50,048 bases of DNA, taken from assembly GCA_018818125.1 (NCBI GenBank), contig JAHISQ010000016.1:1-50048 (forward strand), given 5' to 3'. The notes under the pieces were generated by a model. The model was not told the origin of the DNA. It did no database searches and worked only from the letters and a program-made list of their open reading frames with translations. This DNA comes from Candidatus Rifleibacteriota bacterium (GTDB lineage: Bacteria; Muiribacteriota; Ozemobacteria; Ozemobacterales; Ozemobacteraceae). Positions within the stretch are counted from its first letter, which is position 1. The number at the start of each line of letters is the position of its first letter. The translations under genes were made by a program, and so were the position numbers. Shown piece after piece: positions 19,258 to 25,940 of the stretch.

Positions 19258-19536
19258 TTAACTGTTTTTTCGAATAACAGAAACCCAAACCATGCCTTCA
19301 GAAATATCTCCGCATCCCGGCGCCACTGACCAAAAACCTTCACCAGATTGCTTCTCAGCGTAAGTCTTATATTCGATCTCCTGCTCTTTACCATGGCAGG
19401 TTTTTCTATCTATTTCTGCAGGACGAAGTGTGTCTTTATTTACATAAACCACTCCCTCGGACGCACCGGCAGCGCCTGAGGCTAAAGCCAGTCTCGTATT
19501 CGACGTACCTTTTTGAACTTTAACCTCTGATTTCAA
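19258..19536 (-). CDS. Small protein of unknown function (92 aa)
   Basis: Starts at TTG 19536 with a clear AAGGAG nine bases upstream, which is why I call it real. No family recognised. The sequence has an alanine/glycine-rich stretch near residues 17-28, two cysteines, and a C-terminal FWSVAPGCGDISEGMVWVSV. No obvious signal peptide. It lies between the ParB-like module and the DegT gene, on the module's strand. Confidence 0.55.
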   Translation of the reverse strand: MKSEVKVQKGTSNTRLALASGAAGASEGVVYVNKDTLRPAEIDRKTCHGKEQEIEYKTYAEKQSGEGFWSVAPGCGDISEGMVWVSVIRKNS

Positions 19537-19568
19537 TTTAACCTACTCCTTGTGAAAGCTTTAGCCCT

Positions 19569-20801
19569 ATGTTTTGCAAACCTAGCCATTCCAACACTAT
19601 ACTGCAAACACAAAATTATGATCAAAGAATTTACACCTTGGCCATACTACGCGACGACGAAAGAGACGCCGTTCAACAGCTCTTATTGAGCGGAAAGGTC
19701 AACTACTGGACCGGCGACGAAAGTCGCGGGTTTGAATGTGACTATGCCGGTTATACCGGACGCAAATACGCTGTTGCCGTGTTCAACGGAACCGTTGCCC
19801 TTGAACTAGCATTATATGCTTACGACATTGGCGCCGGTGACGAAGTTATTGTCACCAGTCGCACCTTTATCGCTTCGGCCAGCTGTGCGGTGATGCGTGG
19901 TGCCGTGCCGATTGTGGCTGATGTCGATCCTGACAGCCAGAACGTAACGGCTGCAACCATTGAGAAGAAAATCTCAGAGCGTACGCGCGCGATTGTTTGC
20001 GTGCATCTCGCTGGTTGGCCATGCGATATGACTCCAATCATGGAACTCGCCGCAAAACACAACCTGATCGTCATCGAAGACTGTGCCCAGGCACATGGCG
20101 CACGCTATAACGGAAAGCCGGTTGGCTCGATCGGCCATATTGCCGCGTTCTCGTTCTGCCAGGACAAAATCATTTCAACCAGCGGCGAAGGCGGTATGCT
20201 CGTTACCGACGACGAGGAAATTTTTAAAAAATGCTGGGCTTTCAAAGACCATGGCAAAAGCTACGACGCAGTTTATAATCGCGAACACGAGCCTGGGTTT
20301 CGCTGGTTGCATGAATCATTCGGTACCAACTGGCGCATGACCGAAATTCAGGCTGCCATTGGCCGTATTCAGCTGCACAAACTCGACGGCTGGATCGAAA
20401 CGCGCCGCGCCACCGCTGCTCGTTTTAATCAGGCGTTCGCTGTTCTGCCGGCGTTGCGTCTTACCATTCCACCAGCTGAAATCTATCATTCATATTACAA
20501 ATACTATCTGTTCGTCAGACCGGAACTGCTCAAACCCGACTGGTCACGCGACCGCATCATGGAAGAAGTCAGTGCCACCGGTGTTCCCTGCTATAGCGGC
20601 AGTTGCAGCGAAATTTACCTCGAAAAAGCTTTTGATCAGCCGCTGCACGGTGTGAATATCCGCCCCGCCGAGCGCCTGCCAGTGGCGAAAGAACTTGGCG
20701 AAACCAGTCTGATGCTGCTGGTGCACCCGACCCTGAGCACAGAAAACATCGAAGATACCATCAGCGTAGTCAAAGAGGTCGTTGGCAGGGCTACCAGGTA
20801 G
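19569..20801 (+). CDS. DegT/DnrJ/EryC1-family aminotransferase
   Basis: 410-residue PLP sugar transaminase. The GKVNYWTGDESRGFE N-terminal region, FNGTVALELAL, EDCAQAHGARY and the Schiff-base lysine in SFCQDKIISTSGEGGM are intact. The start at 19569 is provisional and the first 25 residues are not family-like. It is more G+C rich than the 5-9 kb genes. Its last 90 or so codons recur as fragments at 22191-22578, 23412, 24145, 25367 and 26992, so the 3' end of this gene appears to be where the downstream island was built. The gene itself appears functional; its substrate is unknown. Confidence 0.88.
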   Translation: MFCKPSHSNTILQTQNYDQRIYTLAILRDDERDAVQQLLLSGKVNYWTGDESRGFECDYAGYTGRKYAVAVFNGTVALELALYAYDIGAGDEVIVTSRTFIASASCAVMRGAVPIVADVDPDSQNVTAATIEKKISERTRAIVCVHLAGWPCDMTPIMELAAKHNLIVIEDCAQAHGARYNGKPVGSIGHIAAFSFCQDKIISTSGEGGMLVTDDEEIFKKCWAFKDHGKSYDAVYNREHEPGFRWLHESFGTNWRMTEIQAAIGRIQLHKLDGWIETRRATAARFNQAFAVLPALRLTIPPAEIYHSYYKYYLFVRPELLKPDWSRDRIMEEVSATGVPCYSGSCSEIYLEKAFDQPLHGVNIRPAERLPVAKELGETSLMLLVHPTLSTENIEDTISVVKEVVGRATR

Positions 20802-20834
20802 ATCTTAATCTTTCGTGCTCGTGGTCACATGGAT

Positions 20835-20915
20835 GTGAGCATACTCGGCCGCCACAGGAATTAGGTGGCTCTTATGACCTTTGGTTATTAGAGCCACGTA
20901 TCCCGTAGTGCTCAC
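20835..20915 (+). other. Nested inverted repeats downstream of the DegT gene
   Basis: GTGAGCA (20835-20841) pairs with TGCTCAC (20909-20915), and inside it GTGGCTCT (20865-20872) pairs with AGAGCCAC (20890-20897), giving a two-helix structure about 80 nt long. No U-tract follows, so it is not a standard terminator. It may stabilise the 3' end of the DegT transcript or be a palindromic insertion. Around 20957 a short sequence related to the inverted repeat at 40808-40895 follows. Confidence 0.4.
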
Positions 20916-21029
20916 CGGGAGCGCGGCCGGGTATAATCGTAATCGTAATCGAATTCTCGCACAAAGCCGCAGAGACACGAAGAAGAGAGTAATCCGCAGA
21001 TTAATTAGAAGGCAGGCAGACCGATATTG

Positions 21030-21254
21030 TCAGCTGGTGCCGGGCGTGGCTGTTGGCGTATTATAGCTGGAGCTCTGCAGGATGCCTTGGTCGACGCTTC
21101 TGAGCTGGTAGCCGCGCGGCTGCGTCTGACCGTTTCTGACCAATTCCTTGAAATTGTCAAGAGCTGCTTCAAGCTTTGCCAGGCCGGAGTTTTTCAAAGT
21201 AGCTGGTACCTCGGTTTTTTTCAAATCTTCAAGCCTTTCGCTTAAACTTGTCAT
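21030..21254 (-). CDS. Small partner protein of the SDH protease gene (74 aa)
   Basis: Its ATG overlaps the stop of the protease gene by 4 bp, the normal sign of translational coupling and the main reason to accept it. The first 45 residues are charged and helical (SLSERLEDLKK, LEAALDNFKELV) and the tail is polar, rich in serine, threonine and proline. No family recognised. It could be a regulator or adaptor of the protease. Confidence 0.55.
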   Translation of the reverse strand: MTSLSERLEDLKKTEVPATLKNSGLAKLEAALDNFKELVRNGQTQPRGYQLRSVDQGILQSSSYNTPTATPGTS

Positions 21255-22129
21255 AAGAATCTCCTGGTATGGAGCATACCGTTAAAGTTCTGCATTTTAA
21301 TAAAGTCGATTGCCAGGTAATGATAATCTCTGATCAGCTTTTGTAGTTGCTTGTCTTCGCCATAGTCGGTGATTACCAGTCTGATTTCTCTGAGTGCTTC
21401 CATATTGATGGGGCGACTATGTGATTTCCAGATCTTGTTGTCGCTTAATTTATCGGCAATTTCTTCAGCTCTCTGGATCTTTTGCGCATCTGAAACCTGC
21501 TGCCCTTTCAGACTTTCGTCTGTCTGATGATTGATCCAGTTTTTGAACTTGTACTTCACCAGCCACTTTTTCAACAAATCGATTGTAAGCTCTTTTGCCT
21601 GCTCATATTTTCTCAGTTCTGCCAGATCAAGATCCTTCAGGATCAGGAACTCAGCCTGAGAGATAGTGCCTGCCTGTGCTTTATCGAGTAGTTCTTTTAC
21701 CTTGTCAAGATAACCCAGCGCCGGGACATAGCGCCCCTCTTTGTTCGGAACCTGAGGATCTATAGGGCCCAACACGCTGCTGTAGTCCATAAGTATGTTA
21801 TCGCCAGACATGCAGTAAATTGTTCCGGCACTGTAGGCGTAATCAGGTATAATAAAGTTGACTTCTTTGTAGTTGCCTCTGATGATGTTGACGTATCGCT
21901 CTACGGCTGTGGCGCTTCCACCGGTTGTAGTCAGGCAGATATACAGGGTGTCATGCTGCTTTTCGTTGGCGATCTGTTCGACTATTCTCAAAAACAGGGT
22001 TTCATTGCCATCGATAATTGGCCCATCCTGGCAGAGAAAGTCAGCATCTAGCCTGGTTTCGAGAGCGGCCAGCTGTTCGTTGAGCAGGTCACGTATTTTT
22101 TCGGTTGCCGGAAACAAAGAAATGGTCAT
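21251..22129 (-). CDS. SDH-type serine protease with Clp/crotonase fold
   Basis: 292 residues matching the serine dehydrogenase proteinase family (SDH_sah, PF01972). The Clp-like core shows TLYICLTTTGGSATAVERYVNIIR near residue 62, the probable nucleophile serine in DYAYSAGTIYCMSGD near 95-110, and SVLGPIDPQV, where a catalytic acid/base is expected. The C-terminal half is helical and includes LVKYKFKNW. No signal peptide, so cytoplasmic. A GAGG ribosome site lies five bases before the ATG. Coupled by a 4-bp overlap to a small partner. Such genes recur in mobile islands; the target is unknown. Confidence 0.78.
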   Translation of the reverse strand: MTISLFPATEKIRDLLNEQLAALETRLDADFLCQDGPIIDGNETLFLRIVEQIANEKQHDTLYICLTTTGGSATAVERYVNIIRGNYKEVNFIIPDYAYSAGTIYCMSGDNILMDYSSVLGPIDPQVPNKEGRYVPALGYLDKVKELLDKAQAGTISQAEFLILKDLDLAELRKYEQAKELTIDLLKKWLVKYKFKNWINHQTDESLKGQQVSDAQKIQRAEEIADKLSDNKIWKSHSRPINMEALREIRLVITDYGEDKQLQKLIRDYHYLAIDFIKMQNFNGMLHTRRFL

Positions 22130-22190
22130 ATCACCCTCAACACTAGTTTAGACAGAATTTCCTGCAAAGTCAATGTGCCAGAATTTTGCC

Positions 22191-22578
22191 GATGCTCAAA
22201 CCCGGCTGGTCACGCGACCGCATCATGGAAGAAGTCGGTGCCGCCGGTGTTCCCTGCTATAGCGGAAGCTGTAGCGAAATTTACCTCGAAAAAGCTTTTG
22301 ATGTGTTCAGGGTTTCTGGAAAGCCGGTTTCTAATCCGGTTTCAGGGGACACGATCCCGAATTCTGCGAATTCAGGTCATGTTCCCGGAAACCTGCGTTT
22401 GCCGGTGGCGAAGGAACTCGGAGAAACAAGCCTGATGCAGACAGGAGGTCTGCTATACTCGGGCGCATCAGGACGGAAGCGCCCGGGTGAGCTGCTCGTT
22501 CACCCAACTCTGACGGAAGAGAATATTTCCGATACCATCAGGGTTGTTAAAGAGGTTGTTGCCAGGGCTAGCAGGTAG
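22191..22578 (+). pseudogene. Truncated DegT aminotransferase 3' copy with two in-frame insertions
   Basis: Begins at LKPGWSRDRIMEEV and runs to the natural stop, matching the last roughly 90 codons of the gene at 19569 at high identity but lacking the first 310. Two blocks differ. After KAF-D, 39 nt of the intact gene is replaced by 96 nt containing a palindromic sequence with CAGGGGACA. After SLM, a clean 54-nt insertion is present, which is the double-hairpin element also found at 29548 and 30947. Both changes keep the frame. Without the PLP-binding domain it cannot be an active enzyme. Confidence 0.85.
22438..22490 (+). repeat. Double-hairpin element H, copy 1 (inserted in DegT fragment)
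   Basis: First hairpin CAGAC-AGGAG-GTCTG (22438-22452), a 7-nt linker, then second hairpin CGGGCGC/GCGCCCG (22460-22485) with loop ATCAGGACGGAA. Comparison with the intact gene shows it as part of a precise 54-nt insertion. The same two-hairpin plan occurs at 29548-29595 and 30947-30994. Confidence 0.75.
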
Positions 22579-22582
22579 GTCT

Positions 22583-22624
22583 GGAATGGTCTGGTAAAAT
22601 TGTCCATTTTTACTAGACCATTCC
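22583..22624 (+). terminator. Long perfect hairpin after the DegT fragment
   Basis: GGAATGGTCT (22583-22592) pairs with AGACCATTCC (22615-22624), and the stem continues inward through GGTAAAA/TTTTTAC. It lies a few bases after the stop of the fragment. The stem has U-rich segments on one arm but no long U run follows, so termination is plausible, not certain. It could serve both strands. Confidence 0.5.
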
Positions 22625-22758
22625 AAAACTCAACGGTCGTGGTAAAAACTACTATTTCTTAGCATTACGCCTGTGAGGCTTTGCATTTCTCGCCGGTTCA
22701 TACTCAGTGACAGTCTCGGCGACTTTGCTATCGCATGGTGGCAATTGAAAGTTTTCTA

Positions 22759-23067
22759 CTATTTCGTTGCGGGAACATCCTCGAGACTGATCATCATCCT
22801 CTTTCCCAGCGCAATGGCGGCACGGTAGAGGGTGTCCAGTTGAACCCTGTCATTGTCCGGATCGAGTAGGCGATCGAGTTGGCTGCGACTTGTTTTCATG
22901 CGGAGTGCCATTTTTGCTTTGGTTACGCCTTGAGAGGCCATGGCCTTTTCAATCTGCCAAGCTAGAACACGCTTGACAGCGAGGGTAGTGGTTTCCTCAA
23001 GTTCCCCTTCAGCTTTCAGGTAGTCCTCAAACGAGGAGCCAATTTTTCCATTTTTCTGTGCCATCAT
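22759..23067 (-). CDS. higA: HigA-like antitoxin (XRE-family HTH)
   Basis: 102 residues with an XRE helix-turn-helix at about residues 40-75 (ASQGVTKAKMALRMKTSRSQLDRLLDP). The flanking sequence is typical of antitoxins paired with Gp49/HigB-type toxins (type II). It should bind its own promoter and neutralise the toxin. The start overlaps the end of the upstream higB gene, the HigBA order. The antitoxin looks complete while the toxin is broken. Confidence 0.85.
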   Translation of the reverse strand: MMAQKNGKIGSSFEDYLKAEGELEETTTLAVKRVLAWQIEKAMASQGVTKAKMALRMKTSRSQLDRLLDPDNDRVQLDTLYRAAIALGKRMMISLEDVPATK

Positions 23068-23313
23068 TTAATCTCCTTCATTCTCTTTTTTGCCAAGGCC
23101 AATTCTTTCTTCGGGGTCTTCTGCATTTTCTTGATAAACCCATGCAGCAAAACCATACGGTCCTGGGTAACACAAAAAAGGACCCGAGCAATTTTATGGC
23201 TTGGGAGACTTGCGGTCATCATCCGGAAGAGCCTTCAACCATTCTCTAACAGGCTCTTTCCCGCTGGGCGATTGATAGAATGATGCCGGAACCCTTTTTA
23301 AGTCTTTTGCCAT
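23064..23313 (-). pseudogene. higB: HigB-like (Gp49/RelE-superfamily) toxin with internal deletion
   Basis: The N-terminal part reads MAKDLKRVPASFYQSPSGKE and REWLKALPDDDRK, then jumps out of frame to LPSHKIARVLFCV, MVLLHGFIKK and KELALAKKRMKEIK before a TGA that overlaps higA. Family members carry about 35-40 further residues between these blocks, including the GxPVGMP region. So the middle of the gene is deleted and the frame shifted, and no functional toxin can be made. AGG precedes the ATG at a good distance. This explains why no long reading frame is visible here. Confidence 0.85.
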
Positions 23314-23330
23314 TGTTAGACCTCATTACA

Positions 23331-23359
23331 AATGTACTCTATAAGGTACATATTGTCAA
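23331..23359 (-). promoter_or_regulatory. Promoter with palindromic operator for higBA
   Basis: On the - strand TTGACA (23354-23359) and TACATT (23331-23336) are separated by 17 bp. The inverted repeat ATGTAC/GTACAT (23332-23337, 23346-23351) covers the -10 and spacer, where HigA would be expected to bind for autorepression. Located about 20 bp before the toxin start. Confidence 0.7.
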
Positions 23360-23638
23360 GAAATGGGATCGGGGGGATCAGGGGACACCATAGAATGGCA
23401 CTAAGTTAGGGCTGCTTGTTCACCCAACTCTGACGCAATATGGGCAAGCATACTGCTCCAAAATTTTTGACCGTATCGCAGTGGAACGGATTGAGATAAA
23501 TGGCCGGTTGCATTGAAATACCTCGCTATGCGCATTGCAGGACAAAGTCATTATTATCTGTGTCGCAGGCACGGTCAAGCTGTGGCTTACTTTGTGTCTC
23601 AGGAGATCGGGGACAGCTTGCTTAACTCTTGCAGATGC
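23360..23638 (+). other. Mosaic spacer between two toxin-antitoxin remnants
   Basis: Contains a GGATCAGGGGACA motif near 23375, a 24-bp match to the DegT 3' end (23412-23435), one copy of a 41-bp repeat (23442-23482), and a stretch near 23520-23600 that faintly recalls the start of a REP-associated (Y1) transposase (ARIAGQSHYY-like). The last point is weak. No intact gene. Confidence 0.45.
23442..23482 (+). repeat. 41-bp direct repeat, copy 1
   Basis: Matches 26952-26992 with two mismatches (shared core CCAAAATTTTTGACCGTATC). In both places it lies beside a piece of the DegT 3' end. Probably a fragment of an older shared gene. Confidence 0.8.
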
Positions 23639-23826
23639 TTATTTGTGGTGTTTGAGGCTGCTGAGGAGTTTGTCATAGTCAGAGTGTGAGCCGACCCAGA
23701 ACCAGATAATTTTTTCGCTTTGAATGATACCTACAGCTCGGTAGTCTCTGGTGATGAGAGAAGTCTGATATCTTTTGGCAGTTCTTGATAGTGCTTCCAG
23801 AATTTACTGGTGGCTTTTGAGATCAC
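23639..23826 (-). pseudogene. RelE/ParE-like toxin with internal deletion
   Basis: GTG at 23826 overlaps the antitoxin stop by 4 bp. The frame gives ISKATSKFWKHYQELPKDIRL and soon stops. A second frame supplies the C-terminus: ITRDYRAVGIIQ, KIIWFWVGSHSDYDKLL and a final stop at 23639. Relatives have about 35 more residues in between. The middle is missing and the frame is shifted, so the toxin is dead. The YRAVG and GSHSDYD blocks identify the RelE-like plasmid stabilisation group. Confidence 0.82.
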
Positions 23827-24041
23827 AGTCTGTCTTCGTCGAGATCTGTTGTCTCGTTGTTGGATTCTTCCAGCAACGCCGCCCGGGCAAGTTCTGCCAG
23901 CATGTCTTCAGACTCGGCGAACTGTTTGTCCCACTTTCTGTCTGATTTGAGCTCTTCGAGCACCCATCTTGCCAATGCGTTCTGCTCGATTTCCGGTAAT
24001 TTTGATGCTTCGTCAAAGGCCTTTTTAAGCATACTGGTCAT
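23823..24041 (-). CDS. Antitoxin of a RelE-type module (72 aa)
   Basis: Small acidic helical protein: KAFDEASKLPEIEQNALARWVLEELKSDRKW followed by an acidic C-terminal half (AESEDMLAELARAALLEE). This is the usual shape of antitoxins that precede RelE/ParE-like toxins of the DYRAVG type. It appears intact and is translationally coupled to the broken toxin. Likely retained by neutral drift or for its own regulatory effect. Confidence 0.75.
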   Translation of the reverse strand: MTSMLKKAFDEASKLPEIEQNALARWVLEELKSDRKWDKQFAESEDMLAELARAALLEESNNETTDLDEDRL

Positions 24042-24144
24042 TGTGTTGTCTTTTCTCCTGGTAGCATCTTAATTCAAGTTTACACAGGGCAATCGAGAAA
24101 ATCAAGTTTCCGCGTCGTTTTTGGATCGGGGATCAGGGGACAGC

Positions 24145-24224
24145 GCGCGACAGCATCATGGCTGAAGTCAGCGCTGCCGGGTTCCCTGCTACAGCGGCAG
24201 CTGCCGTGAGATTTATCCTGAGAA
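24145..24224 (+). pseudogene. Diverged fragment of the DegT aminotransferase 3' region
   Basis: Aligns with 20545-20625 of the intact gene: the ATCATGG, GAAGTCAG, TTCCCTGCTA and AGCGGCAG blocks are shared, with several indels that break the frame. Directly preceded by a GGGATCAGGGGACAG motif and followed by a fragment of an Rpn-nuclease tail. Confidence 0.7.
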
Positions 24225-24234
24225 GGGCGCCGAT

Positions 24235-24305
24235 TATTTTTGGGGGGGCGGGCTGGTGGGCGTTTGGGTTTTCTGGTGGCTTTATAGGGTGCGGCAGGTT
24301 CGGCG
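24235..24305 (-). pseudogene. Orphan C-terminal tail of an Rpn-family nuclease
   Basis: Reads NRVAEPAAPYKATRKPKRPPAR, homologous to the last residues of the Rpn gene at 25941 (NRVSEPAADYKPARKTK). The rest of the gene is absent. A third version of this basic tail ends the hepT-like remnant at 27060. Confidence 0.65.
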
Positions 24306-24315
24306 ACGCGGTTTC

Positions 24316-24573
24316 TCAAGAAGAGTGAAATTTGAGGTGGGCGGTTATTGCTGCAAGCTCAGTTTCTGAAAAATCGCAGGCGTAAAACCTTTTAAACAGC
24401 TCTGTTTTCAACTCAGCGTCAGTGATTTGGCCCATTTGTTGTCTGATTGATTCTTCAACGAGTATTTTTGCATCTGTAAACATGCCGGAAGCCATGTGAA
24501 ACCTTTGCAGGGGAGACAGGCGCATCAGCATTTCCCGATATCTGATTTCGACTGCCATACTGGTGTCATTCAT
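24316..24573 (-). CDS. Small protein paired with the nucleotidyltransferase (85 aa)
   Basis: Start overlaps the end of the nucleotidyltransferase pseudogene by 8 bp. Contains RLSPLQRFHMASGMFTDAKILVEESI and ELKTELFKRFYACDFSETE, a pattern I have seen in short proteins beside AbiEii-like nucleotidyltransferases; it has no firm function. It could be an antitoxin-like partner. It appears complete. Confidence 0.6.
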   Translation of the reverse strand: MNDTSMAVEIRYREMLMRLSPLQRFHMASGMFTDAKILVEESIRQQMGQITDAELKTELFKRFYACDFSETELAAITAHLKFHSS

Positions 24574-25050
24574 GAGGCATCGCCTTTTCTAAATAAGATT
24601 CGGCTCCCAGTATCTGCGCCCATTTAAACACATAATCAAGATCCAGACTGGTAACTGCAGAAAGCAGGTTCTTTATGTCGCGCAGCTGCAATTCAGAATC
24701 TGAATCTTTCCCCCAGAGCAGCTTTGAAATAACCAGGTCTTCCGGGGCAACAAGAAAAATCTTCTGGCCGTCCAGCTCTATTGACTGGCGGCGCGAAAAC
24801 TCGACCGGCGATATTCTTCACTTTTCCTGACGATGAAGTCTGCCTTGAGAATGAGCTTATTGCTGATAATATTGAACATTCCCGAGCACTCGACTGCGCG
24901 CTTAACGCTGGCCGGGTCAATGTAACAGTCGGTGGCAAATAGATCAATTGCATAAAATACCATGGCAATCGATCCGGTGAACATATACTCAATGCCGGCT
25001 GAATCAAGTCGCCTGGCAATTTCTTTTACAAATTCTATCTGCTCGTTCAT
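24566..25050 (-). pseudogene. AbiEii-like nucleotidyltransferase, deleted and frameshifted
   Basis: Begins MNEQIEFVKEIARRLDSAGIEYMFTGSIA, normal for the family, but the DxD active-site segment that should follow VFYA is missing (it jumps to IDLFATDCYID). Near 24800 the frame breaks at EYRR; one base off, it resumes as VEFSRRQSIELDGQKIF, then LVAPEDLVISKLLWGKDS and LQLRDIKNLL, to a TGA inside the start of the next gene. So it has an in-frame deletion removing the catalytic residues plus a one-base frameshift. Confidence 0.82.
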
Positions 25051-25058
25051 ACGATATG

Positions 25059-25145
25059 TTACCTGGTTAATTCTTCCAGAATAGATGACAGTTCTTTAAA
25101 TAACCTGGGAACACCGTTTTTTGCTGTATCAGGATTATGATTCAT
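25059..25145 (-). pseudogene. HepT-like HEPN gene reduced to its two ends (copy A)
   Basis: ATG at 25145 gives MNHNP, then DTAKNGVPRLFKELSSILEE and a stop: 28 codons. The C-terminal half matches a HepT ending, and its DTA continues the KLNDGIVFDTA of copy B at 27060. The whole HEPN core with RNxxxHAY is gone. It follows the mntA remnant, the usual mntA-hepT order. Confidence 0.65.
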
Positions 25146-25259
25146 AGCACTTTCGGGTTATTGAAAAAATGCTCTCTTTCAGATAGGGGTTCTTTATCGC
25201 TTCTGGCATTAACAGATCTTCTCTATTTCCGGCAAAAATGGTTCAATTTTAAACATCAT
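25135..25259 (-). pseudogene. MntA-like nucleotidyltransferase reduced to its two ends (copy A)
   Basis: Starts MMFKIEPFLPEIEKIC, a MntA-like N-terminus, then passes by a junction into EAIKNPYLKESIFSITRKCYES and a stop, a MntA-like C-terminus. The GSxxxGxxxxxSDxD catalytic centre is missing. About 130 bp is repeated at 27299-27428 with a few differences at the junction. Confidence 0.65.
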
Positions 25260-25366
25260 CAATAATTTAGAATTTGGCAAAGAGATAATCAGCACTTTCT
25301 CTGTGCAACTGGGCTGACTGGCTGTTCCGGAAAGGTTGGCGAGCCGATTTTCGATCTGCTCGCGAC

Positions 25367-25387
25367 AAAAGAACTTGGCGAAACCAG
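25367..25387 (+). repeat. Short DegT 3' fragment
   Basis: AAAGAACTTGGCGAAACCAG is identical to the intact DegT gene at about 20687. A single short match could be chance, but it falls at another module boundary. Confidence 0.45.
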
Positions 25388-25388
25388 C

Positions 25389-25715
25389 TTATGCTGCCTT
25401 TGCAAGCCGTGCGTTTATGACATTCCAAAACCTGGAAAAGGCCTTGGATTTGCCGTCGAAGTAATCTTCGAAAAAGCCAGGCTCTTTTAAAGCTTCTGGG
25501 TATGAATAGCGCTCACCATCTTCACCGTAGACTGTAACCCAATTTGCCGGTTCCTTCGAGTCGATTACCTCAAAAAGATCGGCAGGGTAAAGGTATGGTT
25601 TGCCAAGGTTGTTCAGAAGGCGGAAATCATCTGCCTCGATGCCAATCACGAAGTATGGCTGTTTTGGGGAAAGATCAGGGTAATCAATCCTTTTTTTCTT
25701 AAGTTTAACAATCAT
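25389..25715 (-). CDS. Conserved-looking hypothetical protein (about 108 aa)
   Basis: ATG at 25715 (MIVKLKKKRIDYPDL) lies 4 bp after the stop of a short upstream frame and is preferred over the start at 25733. The protein is acidic, with YFVIGIEADDFRLLN, GKPYLYPADLFEVID, EPANWVTVYGEDGERYSYP and GFFEDYFDG. The compact acidic fold suggests an immunity or antitoxin-type partner, but I cannot name the family. Appears intact. Confidence 0.6.
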   Translation of the reverse strand: MIVKLKKKRIDYPDLSPKQPYFVIGIEADDFRLLNNLGKPYLYPADLFEVIDSKEPANWVTVYGEDGERYSYPEALKEPGFFEDYFDGKSKAFSRFWNVINARLAKAA

Positions 25716-25719
25716 AAAT

Positions 25720-25818
25720 CTAAATTCGAACAAGTCTTTCTAAATCTCGTATTGCTTTGCCCTTGGCAATGGCACGGGAGCGAACAATCATCTCTTTTGT
25801 AAGCTCAGCAGCCGGCAT
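25720..25818 (-). other. Short frame, possible 3' remnant of a toxin-like gene (32 codons)
   Basis: From ATG 25818: MPAAELTKEMIVRSRAIAKG then KAIRDLERLVRI and stop. The frame continues upstream without an ATG (KPADYYKVI), which looks like the C-terminal end of a longer gene. It is directly upstream of the hypothetical gene at 25389. No family named. Confidence 0.35.
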
Positions 25819-25940
25819 AATTACCTTGTAATAATCTGCAGGTTTTATTCTTGTAGCACATGAAAAAAGTATACTTTAAATTTACTGCCTTGGGCAAATA
25901 ATTTAAGAATAGGGTAAGCGCCTACCGATCAATGACACTC

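Noticed and set aside
22460..22485. Guanidine-II (mini-ykkC) riboswitch, because of paired hairpins with an ACGG in a loop
   Set aside because: Mini-ykkC loops are tight ACGR tetraloops in both hairpins. Here only one loop contains ACGG, the loops are larger, and no transporter gene follows.
23520..23600. Intact REP-associated Y1 transposase
   Set aside because: Only a short, faint similarity to an N-terminal segment. No open frame with the HUH motif follows.
24693..25019. 108-codon minus frame overlapping the nucleotidyltransferase pseudogene
   Set aside because: Its C-terminal part is an out-of-phase reading. The homologous frames are those at 25050 and, after a one-base shift, from about 24800 to 24566.
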